A DNA stretch of 64,000 bases from Limnomonas spitsbergensis. Taxonomy: Eukaryota; Chlorophyta; Chlorophyceae; Chlamydomonadales. The notes under the pieces are model-generated. The model made no database searches, was not told the origin of the DNA, and saw nothing but the letters and a program-made list of their open reading frames with translations. The position numbers and the translations under genes are program-made. The stretch covers positions 62,001 to 126,000 of the forward strand of contig JAYJMM010000103.1 in assembly GCA_037349105.1 (NCBI GenBank), in the 5' to 3' direction. Positions 24,601 through 35,853 of this stretch are shown piece after piece. Every line of letters starts with the position of its first letter. Within the stretch, counting starts at the first letter, position 1.

Positions 24601-27600
24601 AAGCAAGCTGGACAGCAATACTAGGGTAGTGCGTAAGCAAGCTGGACAGCAATACTAGGGTAGTGCGCAAGCATGCTGGTCAGCAATACTAGGGTGGTGC
24701 GCAAGCAAGCTGGACAGCAATACTAGGGTGGTGCGCAAGCAAGCTGGACAGCAATACTAGGGTAGTGCGCAAGCAAGCTGGACAGCAATACTAGGGTAGT
24801 GCGCAAGCAAGCTGGACAGCAATACTAGGGTAGTGCGCAAGCAAGCTGGACAGCAATACTAGGGTAGTGCGCAAGCAAGCTGGACAGCAATACCAGGGTG
24901 GTGCGCAAGCAAGCAGGCCAGCAATACTAGGGTAATGCGCAAGCAAGCTGGACAGCAATACTAGGGTAGTGTGCAAGCAAGCTGACCAGCAATACTAGGG
25001 TAGTGCGCAAGCAAGCTGGACAGCAATACTAGGCTGGTGCACAAGCAAGCTGGACAGCAATACTAGGGTAGTGCGCAAGCAAGCTGGACAGCAATACTAG
25101 GGTAGTGCGCAAGCAAGCTGGACAGCAATACTAGGGTAGTGCGCAAGCAAGCTGGACAGCAATACTAGGGTAGTGCGTAAGCAAGCTGGACAGCAATACT
25201 AGGGTAGTGCGCAAGCAAGCTGGTCAGCAATACTAGGGTAGTGCGCAAGCAAGCTGGACAGCAATACTAGGGTAGTGCGCAAGCAAGCTGGACAGCAATA
25301 CTAGGGTAGTGCGCAAGCAAGCTGGACAGCAATACTAGGGTAGTGCGCAAGCAAGCTGGACAGCAATACTAGGGTAGTGCGCAAGCAAGCTGGACAGCAA
25401 TACTAGGGTAGTGCGCAAGCAAGCTGGACAGCAATACTAGGGTAGTGCGTAAGCAAGCTGGACAGCAATACTAGGGTAGTGCGCAAGCAACCTGGACAGC
25501 AATACTAGGGTGGTGCGCAAGCAAGCTGGTCAGCAATACTAGGGTAGTGCGCAAGCAAGCTGGACAGCAATACCAGGGTGGTGCGCAAGCAAGCTGGACA
25601 GCAATACTAGGGTAGTGCGCAAGCAAGCTGGACAGCAATACTAGGGTGGTGCGCAAGCAAGCAGGCCAGCAATACTAGGGTAGTGCGCAAGCAAGCTGGT
25701 CAGCAATACTAGGGTAGTGCGCAAGCAAGCTGACCAGCAATACTAGGGTAGTGCGCAAGCAAGCTGGACAGCAATACTAGGCAGGTGCGCAAGCAAGCTG
25801 GACAGCAATACTACGGTAGTGCGCAAGCAAGCCGGACAGCAATACTAGGGTGGTGCGCAAGCAAGCTGGTCAGCAATACTAGGGTAGTGCGCAAGCAAGC
25901 TGGACAGCAATACTAGGGTAGTGCGCAAGCAAGCTGGACAGAAATACTAGGGTAGTGCGCAAGCAAGCTGGACAGCAATACTAGGGTAGTGCGCAAGCAA
26001 ACTGGACAGCAATACTAGGGTAGTGCGCAAGCAAGCTGGACAGCAATACTAGGGTAGTGCGCAAGCAAGCTGGACAGCAATACTAGGGTAGTGCGTAAGC
26101 AAGCTGGACAGCAATACTAGGGTAGTGCGCAAGCAAGCTGGTCAGCAATACTAGGGTGGTGCGCAAGCAAGCTGGACAGCAATACTAGGGTGGTGCGCAA
26201 GCAAGCTAGACAGCAATACTAGGGTAGTGCGCAAGCAAGCTGGACAGCAATACTAGGGTAGTGCGCAAGCAAGCTGGACAGCAATACTAGGGTGGTGCGC
26301 AAGCAAGCTGGACAGCAATACTAGGGTAGTGCGCAAGCAAGCTGGACAGCAATACTAGGGTAGTGCGCAAGCAAGCTGGACAGCAATACTAGGGTAGTGC
26401 GCAAGCAAGCTGGACAGCAATACTAGGGTAGTGCGCAAGCAAGCTGGACAGCAATACTAGGGTAGTGCGTAAGCAAGCTGGACAACAATACTAGGGTAGT
26501 GCGCAAGCAAGCTGGTCAGCAATGCTAGGGTGGTGCGCAAGCAAGCTGGACAGCAATACTAGGGTGGTGCGCAAGCAAGCTAGACAGCAATACTAGGGTA
26601 GTGCGCAAGCAAGCTGGACAGCAATACTAGGGTAGTGCGCAAGCAAGCTGGACAGCAATACTAGGGTGGTGCGCAAGCAAGCTGGACAGCAATACTAGGG
26701 TAGTGCGCAAGCAAGCTGGACAGCAATACTAGGGTGGTGCGCAAGCAAGCAGGCCAGCAATACTAGGGTAATGCGCAAGCAAGCTGACCAGCAATGCTAG
26801 GGTAGTGCGCAAGCAAGCTGGACAGCAATACTACGGTAGTGCGCAAGCAAGCTGGACAGCAATACTAGGGTGGTGCGCAAGCAAGCTGGTCAGCAATACT
26901 AGGGTAGTGCGCAAGCAAGCTGGACAGCAATACTAGGGTAGTGCGAAAACAAGCTGGACAGCAATACTAGGGTGGTGCGCAAGCAAGCTGGCCAGCCATA
27001 CTAGGCTGGTGCGCAAGCAAGTTGGCCAGAAGCACTAGGGTGGTGCGCAAGCAAGCTGGCCAGCAGTTTTAGGGTGGTGTGCAATCAACCTGGCCAACAG
27101 CACTAGGCTCGTGCACAAGCAAACATGCCAGGCATACAAGGCTGGTGCACAAGCAAGCTGGACAGCAAGACTAGGGTAGTGCGCAAGCAAGCTGGACAGC
27201 AATACTAGGGTAGTGCGCAAGCAAGCTGGACAGCAATACTAGGGTAGTGTGCAAGCAAGCTGGACAGCAATACTAGGGTGGTGCGCAAGCAAGCTGGACA
27301 GCAATACTAGGGTAGTGCGCAAGCAACCTGGACAGCAATACTAGGGTAGTGCGCAAGCAACCTGGTCAGCAATACTAGGGTGGTGCGAAAGCAAACAGGC
27401 CAGCAATACTAGGGTAGTGCGCAAGCAAGCTGGACAGCAATACTAGGGTAGTGCGCAAGCAAGCTAGACAGCAATACTAGGGTAGTGCGCAAGCAAGCTG
27501 GACAGCAATACTAGGGTAGTGCGCAAGCAAGCTGGACAGCAATACTAGGGTAGTGCGCAAGCAAGCTGGACAGCAATACTAGGGTAGTGTGCAAGCAAGC

Positions 27601-29190
27601 TGGACAGCAATACTAGGGTGGTGCGCAAGCAAGCTGACCAGCAATACTAGGGTAGTGCGCAAGCAACCTGGACAGCAATACTAGGGTAGTGCGCAAGCAA
27701 GCTGGTCAGCAATACTAGGGTGGTGCGAAAGCAAACAGGCCAGCAATACTAGGGTAGTGCGCAAGCAAGCTGGACAGCAATACTAGGGTAGTGCGCAAGC
27801 AAGCTAGACAGCAATACTAGGGTAGTGCGCAAGCAAGCTGGACAGCAATACTAGGGTAGTGCGCAAGCAAGCTGGACAGCAATACTAGGGTAGTGCGCAA
27901 GCAAGCTGGACAGCAATACTAGGGTAGTGCGCAAGCAAGCTGGACAGCAATACTAGGGTAGTGCGTAAGCAAGCTGGACAGCAATACTAGGGTAGTGCGC
28001 AAGCAAGCTGGTCAGCAATACTAGGGTGGTGCGCAAGCAAGCTGGACAGCAATACTAGGGTGGTGCGCAAGCAAGCTGGACAGCAATACTAGGGTAGTGC
28101 GCAAGCAAGCTGGACAGCAATACTAGGGTAGTGCGCAAGCAAGCTGGACAGCAATACTAGGGTAGTGCGCAAGCAAGCTGGACAGCAATACTAGGGTAGT
28201 GCGCAAGCAAGCTGGACAGCAATACCAGGGTGGTGCGCAAGCAAGCAGGCCAGCAATACTAGGGTAATGCGCAAGCAAGCTGGACAGCAATACTAGGGTA
28301 GTGTGCAAGCAAGCTGACCAGCAATACTAGGGTAGTGCGCAAGCAAGCTGGACAGCAATACTAGGCTGGTGCACAAGCAAGCTGGACAGCAATACTAGGG
28401 TAGTGCGCAAGCAAGCTGGACAGCAATACTAGGGTAGTGCGCAAGCAAGCTGGACAGCAATACTAGGGTAGTGTGCAAGCAAGCTGGACAGCAATACTAG
28501 GGTGGTGCGCAAGCAAGCTGGACAGCAATACTAGGGTAGTGCGCAAGCAAGCTGGTCAGCAATACTAGGGTAGTGCGCAAGCAAGCTGGTCAGCAATACT
28601 AGGGTGGTGCGAAAGCAAGCAGGCCAGCAATACTAGGGTAGTGCGCAAGCAAGCTGGACAGCAATACTAGGGTAGTGCGCAAGCAAGCTGGACAGCAATA
28701 CTAGGGTGGTGCGCAAGCAAGCTGGACAGCAATACTAGGGTATTGCGCAAGCAAGCTGGACAGCAATACCAGGGTGGTGCGCAAGCGAACAGGCCAGCAA
28801 TACTAGGGTAGTGCGCAAGCAAGCTGGACAGCAATACTAGGGTAGTGCGCAAGCAAGCTGGACAGCAATACTAGGGTAGTGCGCAAGCAAGCTGGACAGC
28901 AATACTAGGGTGGTGCGCAAGCAAGCTGGACAGCAATACTAGGGTAGTGCGTAAGCAAGCTGGACAGCAATACTAGGGTAGTGCGCAAGCAAGCTGGTCA
29001 GCAATACTAGGGTGGTGCGCAAGCCAGCAAGCCGGACAGCAATACTAGGGGGGTGCGCAAGCAAGTTGGACAGCAATTATTAGGGTGGTGCGCAAGCAAG
29101 CTGGACAGCAATACTAAGGTAGTGCGCAAGCAAGCTGGACAGCAATACTAGGGTAGTGCGCAAGCAAGCTGGACAGCAATACTAGGGTAG
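18670..29190. repeat. 34-bp satellite array, middle block
   Basis: Same monomer and variants as the left block, resuming in phase after element A. Higher-order offsets are visible: patterns at 21527 recur at 23703 (2,176 bp, 64 monomers) and 27035 (a further 3,332 bp, 98 monomers), the pattern at 24791 recurs at 28123 (3,332 bp), and the pattern at 19963 recurs at 25471 (5,508 bp, 162 monomers). Diverged monomer blocks lie at about 21480-21650, 23655-23830 and 26985-27160. The last 100 to 150 bp before element B contain more irregular monomers (GGGGGGTGCG, AATTATTAGGG). No gene. Confidence 0.98.
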
Positions 29191-29212
29191 CACTATGAGA
29201 CGGCCTGGGGGG
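29191..29212 (+). repeat. Element B left terminal inverted repeat
   Basis: CACTATGAGACGGCC followed by TGGGGGG. It matches the reverse complement of 44578-44599 at 18 of 22 positions. The target duplication TAG lies at 29188-29190. Confidence 0.85.
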
Positions 29213-29345
29213 AGCCATCGTAGTAACCATGGTAACCAGGCAGCCTAGTAAGCTTTACCATGGGCTACCAGGGCCTAGTAAGCTATACCATGGTCGCTTT
29301 TTTCCTACCGTGATACGAGGCGAGCTACCATGGTACCGCGACTGA
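29213..29345. repeat. Element B left subterminal repeats
   Basis: Multiple copies of ACCATGGTA, CCTAGTAAGC and CTACCATGGTACC. The same words occur in the right subterminal zone. Confidence 0.75.
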
Positions 29346-30231
29346 CCTTCGCCTTGTATGCATCACGGGTCTACAAGCCAGCAGCTCTTCTCGCAACTTT
29401 CCACTTCCCTCTGATTTCACTCATGCCGCGCGCGTGCAATATCGTCAAACCTGAGGCAACAACCCATTAGAAATTCTGCAACCAGGTAACCTACAGTCAA
29501 TCACCATTGTCGAAGTTGACCTGTGTAATATCCTTTTAATGCTTGTTTACGACAGTGCAAGTGACCTGCGTACGTTCGCCCCGGCTAGAAGTTGAGAGCA
29601 CCGTTTGAGAGGGCATGAGTGTGACACCAGAGCGAGGTGGCAGCGTATGGGCACTTATAAGAGAATAATCGTGCCCGGTAAAGATGACAATCAGCAGTGC
29701 CATGCATTTGCTTGGACTAGCCATCCCTAGTTGACTGGTATTTTTCATCTTTCCTTCTCTACCTTCACACATAAGGTACATACATTCACTAAGATTTCGT
29801 TGGAACATCATACTAGCTATGCCGATGCCGAGCTACAAATCTTCCTTAAAAATATGAGCGCCATGGTAACGACAGCAGGTCACACATGCAGCCCTCTTCG
29901 ACAAGTACAAAATTGATGCTCATAAGTAACCAGGACGAAGTAAGCAGTACCAAATATTTCCAAACATATACGTGTAAAACAAAATCAGGCCATGGGTAAC
30001 AGCAACATGGGACAAACTTTGCACATGCCTCTAGATCGCCGGGTTCCATGCTCATGCCCCCCTCGCAATGGAGAATTTATTGCACCATGGCTGCTAGGAC
30101 TCCTAGCTGTGCATGGTGCCTTGAATTGAGCTTAGTCATTCCCTACTAGCAACACACAACAAAGCGTTCAGCAGGGCCCAGCAGCTATGCACCGTGCATA
30201 TATTATGTCGCATTATGTCTATAAACATCTA
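29346..30231. other. Region without recognised gene, 5' part of element B
   Basis: Short open frames here lack coding character, and I see no exon with good splice signals or family motif. Scattered CCATGGTAAC and CCATGGGTAAC words (about 29862, 29989) echo the subterminal repeats. The 3' untranslated region of the protease gene probably extends into its right edge. Confidence 0.5.
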
Positions 30232-32985
30232 CTAGACAGTCAGGAGTTCGTGCAAGATCACTGCCCTGAGTCGGGGAGTGTCCTCTTGGGTGAAGCTGAA
30301 TTCTCGCCCGAGACTCATGTCGTTTGCATATCTAGGGGAGGAAACGAAATAGGTTAGCTCTGTCCCAAAGCACTTCACTGAGGCAAGAAGATGGAATCTA
30401 AATAGAACGTGCATCAAATGAATTCAATGATTTATTCACATCATTCAAGAACAAAATTGGCTTGGACATGCTAAATAATCTCACATCAGAACAAACACTC
30501 CGCAGTCGTAGCTGTTCCCCTGTGTAGGGATGCCATGAAAGACCTCCTTGGCCGTCACGAACTGCCAGCTTTCAACATTGAGGATCGTGCTGAACTTGGT
30601 CGAGAACATCTCAGCAACATACTTGGCCAGGCTTGTCAACAGAGTGCGGGTTTTCACTGTGTTGGAGCCCTGCGTGACATGTGATTGTCAATAAGCATGG
30701 GGCAAGGTGCATGGGAACATAGCATGGGCGCATGGGAAGGGTTCAAGGGCGGGTAGGTTGTGTGTGGGTCTAGGAAGCTTGCATGGGCGCATGGGCGTAT
30801 GGGGAAGCTTGCATGGGCGCATGGGCACACGGGGAAGTGTGCATGGGTGCAGGGGAAGCTTGCATAGGCGCATGGGCGCATGGGCACACGAGGATGCGTG
30901 CATGGGGGTATGGGGAAGCGTGCATAGGGGCATGGGTTCCTTGCACAAGCGCAGGGAAACCTTGCATGGTTGAAAGGGAAGCTTGAACGGGTGCATGAGC
31001 GCATGGGGAGCGTGCATGGCCGTAGAGAGAGCTTGCGGGGGCGCATGGGGAAGGGTGTATGAAGGAAGTATGTCACATGTTAAAGCTTACAACATCAAGT
31101 TGGTCTAAGACGAAGACCTCTTGCTCTTAACGTCCACCACAGCTCCGATCCAGTGGCTCTTGTTCACATTCACGGGGAAGAAAAACTGCTCTGTATCCTC
31201 CAGCACCACGCCGTTGTATGTCTGGTACACGTAGAAGCCTGGCTTCGGTACCAGCAGGACCACGAGCTGGCTGTTAGAGAAGACAATCCTTGGAGCTGAT
31301 GGCCTCTCCTCGCTGCGCATCTATCAAGGGGAGTAAATGAAATAATTCCAGTTTTTATTTTTGTTGTCCATTGAGCTGATAAATGAAAGCAAAAGATTCA
31401 TGATCTTCAAATTATTGCAAATGCATATGGACAGGAAAAAACATGAATCATGCTCAGGCAATACATACAGCAAACCAGTCCTTAAAGAGCCTCCGTACAC
31501 TCATGCAAGTGGAAACAATAAGGATGACACCAACCTGAAGCTTCTTCATGTAGGTGTTAATGACATAACACTTGAGCCATCTCTTAGGTGCTAGGCTGAA
31601 GAGGGAGCCCCAGGTGACAGTTCCTGATGACAAAGCCACCAGCTCCATGCGGCTCCTTCTCGTCTCAAACGTCTCTCGCCAGCTTGCTGCTACCCCTGAG
31701 CCGACCTCAGCAAAGGTGGAAGACGAAGGCGCGGTCAGCTTCATAGCTGATTCTGCAACGCCCAAGCCCCGCCATGCTCGATGCACACATGTGAGAGCAT
31801 GCGGCATAACCTCTTGGGAGGGAGGCAGGTCCTCAATTGCCTCCATCGCATAGTCCTCTCCCTCCACCTCCTCTACCTCCTCGCTAGACTCGATTGCAAT
31901 GAAGTCGCTGGAGGCCTTATCCGACCAGACGTATCGAATGCCAAGACGCTGCCCATCCTCTGCTGGTATCGCTGCAAGCACATTTTTTCATAGCATACAT
32001 TTTTAAAGCATGGCATGACAATTGAATACATGCGTCTGCCATTCCCATGTGCCCATGCATCCCTCCCAGGCTCCCATGCACCCATGTCCCCTTCCCATGT
32101 GCTCAAGTAATATTTGCGTGCACCCTTCCCCACCCGCCCATGCGCCCTTCCCCAGGCTAATACCCAATCAACATGTCAAGCAGGGTGCTGATGAATCACC
32201 TGCCGCATGTTGGGAGAGCCAAATGCTGCTGCGAGGTCCATCACGAGCTGCAGCTTGCAAACGTCCCCTCCCAGTTCTTGCAGCCCTAGCCGGTTGAAGA
32301 CGTGATCAGGGCCCATGATGGAGATACCTACATGCAGTGTGGAGAAAAGCAGAGATCCATATGATTGCTTACTGTATTGAACATGTATCATGCATACCGG
32401 TACTCATGCATTAAGCCAAGGATGCGGGCCTATATTGTTGGTATGTACTTACCCTGAATGACAGTCCCCCCGTCCGTTCCTGTTTCAACCCTCTCCACGC
32501 GGGACGGAACGTCGGCGAGTGCGGCTGGATAGAACACATGAAGCGAATCACGCTACGAGCGTTGAGTAATGTTCTGTTAGTTGATGACCGGACGACAATA
32601 AACGTGTCTTTGCCTGGCAGGAGGCCATGCACCTGTCAAGCCAATATAGAATGGCATCAGAGCAATGAGGAGTAAAATGCCAGCACAAGCATACCACCAA
32701 TTCAGGATCTTGTCTAGTAATCGCCTCTGCGGCAACTTTCACGTCTGCGGGCCACTCCTGCGTGATGACCCCATTGACAAAGTAGGGAAATTGGCAACCA
32801 TCCTTCACAATGCGGAATTCTGTGGAATTAAAAGCGTAGATGTCGGGAGCGTGTATGGCTGAATCAAATCCACATTTCTCATTCAGAGGGACATTGGCTA
32901 TGTTCATGCATTGGAGAGCTGCTCTAAATGCCATGCTGAACGGTACACACAGGGCGTAATCTATCAGATCATGCTTCAATTCACA
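30232..32985 (-). CDS. Ulp1/SENP-like (C48) cysteine protease, one frameshift
   Basis: Minus-strand gene whose C-terminal half is a Ulp1-type deSUMOylating protease domain. Exons run 32985-32695 (5' limit uncertain), 32552-32453, 32327-32200, 31948-31535, 31320-31091, 30669-30485 and 30331-30232 (TAG), about 500 residues. All junctions keep phase. Family landmarks in order: WLKCYVINTYMKKLQ (substrate-binding region), NKSHWIGAVVDVKSK with the catalytic His, EVFVLDQLDV with the Asp 17 residues later as in yeast Ulp1, and QGNSYDCGVFVL with the oxyanion Gln six residues before the nucleophile Cys. An acidic stretch (SSEEVEEVEGEDY) precedes the domain. One base is missing near 31120-31122, so the His segment is out of frame with the Asp segment: a real inactivating mutation or an assembly error. 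Ulp1-like genes are known cargo of plant DNA transposons. Confidence 0.85.
30705..31055. repeat. Minisatellite in an intron of the Ulp1-like gene
   Basis: Degenerate GCATGGGCGCATGGG / GGGGAAGCTTGCATGGG repeats filling most of the 421-bp intron at 30670-31090. G-rich on the plus strand. The open frames across it, rich in Pro, Ala, Cys and His, are repeat artefacts. Confidence 0.85.
32040..32155. repeat. C-rich minisatellite in another Ulp1-gene intron
   Basis: Degenerate CCCATGCACCCATG repeats in the intron between the exons at 31948 and 32200. The strand sense is opposite to the repeat at 30705-31055. Confidence 0.7.
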
Positions 32986-33026
32986 CTAGCTGACTTTTGT
33001 CGTCGACGTACATGGCCTACAGGGTT

Positions 33027-33088
33027 AACAGGGTACACGTACACGGACATAGATGTGGAATTCCACTTCTATATCCGTGTACCCTGTT
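33027..33088. promoter_or_regulatory. Hairpin between divergent genes
   Basis: Outer arms AACAGGGTACACG (33027-33039) and CGTGTACCCTGTT (33076-33088) are perfect complements. Between them lies a near-palindrome centred on GTGGAATTCCAC. It sits between the leftward Ulp1-like gene and the rightward gene fragment, and its centre is the same word as the palindrome at 41682-41707. A regulatory role is inferred. Confidence 0.5.
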
Positions 33089-33265
33089 TACCGGGGTTCA
33101 CAATTTCCGACACTCAGGTTTCACAGTTTCAAATCTCACGTTAGCTTGTTTCCCCTATGTTTATCTTGCTCATCACACCAGCCTGATTGGTTCAAAATGG
33201 AGCAAGTCGACAATTCGCATCTTCAATTCAACGTCGGGACTTAAGATGCCGCGCTAGATTCCCAG

Positions 33266-33876
33266 CGGGGCCAGCTTGCGGTATGCGGCCGGAAAGGCCA
33301 GGTCACCTCCGCACTCTGCAACAACGGTGTCCCTCAGCATCCTAGGCTGGAACGGTACGGTGTTCGTCTCTATCGAAACGCTGCGGACGGCACTGGACGC
33401 TATGAGTCATAGTCTGTCCAAGAGGCAAGCAATCATGAAGGATACAAGGATTTGCGACTCAGTCCTACTGTCACTGCCCTTCGTGTTATCGGACGTACCG
33501 GTAAGTTGACGTATTTAACAAAGCTTCAAACGCATGCCCCTTGATCCATGCCCCTTGGCCCATGCCCCTTGATCCATGCCCCTTGTCCAATGCCCCTTGA
33601 TCCATGCCACTTGATCCATGCCCCTTGTCCAATGCCCCTTGATCGATGTCCCTTGTTCCATGCCCCTTGGGATTCCCCATGCACCATGCAAGCGTAGAAG
33701 TCATCTGACATCACACCATCAAGCATTCACAGTGTTTCGTCTTATCCATTTCGTGTGTCCTGTTTCAGAATCTCGACTTGCCTAATGCCGATGGGAAGAC
33801 TTCAATCTTTGAATTCCTGGGAGCCAAGTCAGCCAAAGCTGCAGCGGATAATATCATGAAGAGGCGCATGCGATAA
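33266..33876 (+). CDS. Two-exon 3' gene fragment, unknown function
   Basis: I recognise no family. An open segment from about 33266 (possible acceptor CCCAG) to 33500 ends at a strong donor, CCG|GTAAGT. A 268-bp intron follows, and the last exon is 33769-33876 with TAA at 33874-33876. The junction keeps frame. Readable segments are ILGWNGTVFVSIETLRTAL and SKRQAIMKDTRICDSV in the first exon and NADGKTSIFEFLGAKSAKAA in the second, ending in a basic KRRMR. No ATG start or upstream exon is evident, so this may be the remnant of a longer gene. It lies head-to-head with the Ulp1-like gene. Confidence 0.5.
33537..33670. repeat. 14-bp minisatellite in an intron
   Basis: About nine or ten copies of CCCCTTGATCCATG and close variants (CCCCTTGTCCAATG) inside the intron 33501-33768. 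Confidence 0.9.
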
Positions 33877-34194
33877 GCATTCTACACCATTCACTGAGAT
33901 AACATAGGCTAGCCTTCAAATGCGCCCTTAAAGTGATGATATAAGCTTAATACCAGCCTTGATATTGGCTTGGTCATGCAATGGTGTGATTGCATGTGAC
34001 AGTAGCGGGAGAGAGGCATGCCGAGTGGTTAACCCTATCTTTGTAGGTATGGCCATGCGATAAGCATTCGACGCCATTCACTGAGAAAACAATTGCATGC
34101 TTTCCCCGTACTGGAATTGAGCAAGTTGATAACATCTTTGAGGCCAACGTTGGGGTGGTTACAAGTTCATGAAATTATTAATCTTATGGCCATG
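33877..34194. other. Spacer without gene
   Basis: No coding exon seen. CATGCGATAAGCATTC and CCATTCACTGAGA are repeated here (33869-33900 and 34055-34085), so the end of the preceding gene fragment is partly duplicated. Confidence 0.5.
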
Positions 34195-35150
34195 CACAAA
34201 GGTCTCGACCGGGTGGGTGCCCCACTGCCAGTTCGAAAAACAAAACTTTAAGGCGAGCAGTGGGTATCAAATCAAATATCTATACCATAGAAACGAAGTA
34301 GAGCTTGCTAGCTCCATGCACAAGTGGAGCTGATAAATTGTGACAGGCCCTTCAAAAGACTGCAAAAAAACATGCGATATTGTAAAGAACAATACAGCTC
34401 AGTGCAACTCAAGTCAGTTCGGGGCCACGATACTAGGGGGGCAGCTCCAGGATACTTAAAGAAATAGGGGCGAGCAGGGGGAATCAAAGCAAATTAGGCT
34501 GTCAATTATCTACACCGTAGAAATAATGTTGAGCTTGCCAGCCCCACGCACACATGCAGCTCATAATGTGAAAGGAACTTCAAAACACTGTACAAAAGCA
34601 TGCGAGGTATCAAGAGCAAAATAGTAGGGTGCAACTCAGGTAGCTCAGGGGCTGCAATAAGGCCGCAGTAGGGCCACAGTACTAAGCCACAACAGTAGGG
34701 CCGCAACAGAGCGGCAGCTTGGCGACGCATTAGGGACACAGCTCGGGGCCGCAGTAGAGCCCAACAGGACGGCATCAAGTCAGTTCGGGGCCACGATACT
34801 AGGGGGGCAGCTCCAGGATACTTAAAGAAATAGGGGCGAACAGGGGGAATCAAACCAAATTAGGCCGTCAATTATCTACACCGTAGAAACAATGTTGAGC
34901 TTGCCCCTTGCCTGCCCCACGCACACATGCAGCTCATAATGTGAAAGGATCTTTAAAACAATGTACAAAAGCATGCGAGGTATCAAGAGCAAAATAGTAG
35001 GGTGCAACTCAGGTAGCTCAGGGGCTGCAATAAGGCCGCAGTAGGGCCACAGTCTTAAGCCACAGCAGTAGGGCCGCAACAGAGCGGCAGCTTGGCGACC
35101 GCATTAGGGACACAGCTCGGGGCCGCAGTAGGGCCCAACATGACGGCTGC
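34195..35150. repeat. 366-bp tandem duplication with a diverged third copy
   Basis: The sequence starting CAGTTCGGGGCCACGATAC at 34415 recurs at 34781, a 366-bp period, and both copies are highly similar through the GGGGCCGCAGTAGGGCC region. A more diverged relative precedes them at about 34195-34410. Another lies at about 35908-36080, next to the oxygenase-like gene, sharing CCATGCACAAAGGTCTCGAC. The latter probably represents the source, with part of that gene's surroundings copied here. Confidence 0.85.
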
Positions 35151-35214
35151 AGCTTGGGGGCCGCAGCAGGGCCGCAATATATAGGGCCCAGCTCAAGCTA
35201 GCGTATTTCGGTTC

Positions 35215-35853
35215 TCACACAGGGAACTTAGCCGCCAGAAACTGCCCGCAGTAACCTGCGCCAAGGCGAGCAAGGGGGAAAGCGGTCTCCTCCGCTCCAA
35301 CAACGTCGTCGTAAAGGGTACCCGTATCCCTGGGAACAACGTTGATGTGGACACGGGGCCTTGAAAAGCCTCCAGCGGCACCCGCATGCACCAGTTGACC
35401 ATCAAAGCTGAGAATGTTGCCACGCTCCGGCTGGAGAAGAATGGCTGCCTGCAAACATGATGCATTGGAAACAAACATGAGTCAAACTGAAAAGATTAAA
35501 GCGCAAGCAGTTGACAAATATAATTTATACAAACAAAAGGAAAGAGTTATCATAATGGTGTGAAAGAAAAGATGTAAACAAGAGCACCATTTCATGTGTG
35601 CTTCAAACAAACCTGAGGCGCATTGACCGCAACAAACAGTTTGTCCACCTCGAAAGTGCTGTTGTGAAATGGAATCTCGTTGTAGGGGTCGTAGCCATGT
35701 GCCCTCGCAGCACGACGAAGGAGCGTGTGACTCCCAGGGATAATGTGCAAGTTGTAGTCAGTGTATGGCACAACAATCGACCGCCGTGTGTCAGGGATCT
35801 CCTTCATCTCAGGAATCCGCCTCCCGTTGGTCTCGTCTGTAAGCTTGGCCTTC
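35215..35853 (-). CDS. 2-oxoglutarate/Fe(II) oxygenase-like C-terminal exons
   Basis: Two minus-strand exons with matching phase: 35853-35613 and 35448-35215 (TGA at 35217-35215). The first contains YTDYNLHIIPGSHTLL, resembling the IPGSH segment of phytanoyl-CoA-dioxygenase-like proteins. The second contains GNILSFDGQLVHAG followed by SRPRVHINVVP. There the His of LVHAG would be the distal iron ligand and the Arg of RPRV the 2-oxoglutarate contact of a double-stranded beta-helix oxygenase. The HxD iron motif, expected upstream, is not visible. An upstream exon near 35910-35950 (GHPPVETFVHGY) is possible, but I could not fit its splice phase. The gene is therefore a C-terminal part or a fragment. 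The family is inferred from motifs only; another cupin-fold protein is possible. Confidence 0.45.

Noticed and set aside
30654..31076. Pro/Ala/Cys/His-rich open frames on both strands
   Set aside because: They are translations of an intronic minisatellite lying between two exons of the Ulp1-like gene.
32453..32694. A second frameshift in the Ulp1-like gene near 32540
   Set aside because: Using the acceptor CTCGTAG at 32553-32555 and the donor GTATGC at 32694 gives an exon of 100 nt with correct phase at both ends, so no frameshift is needed.
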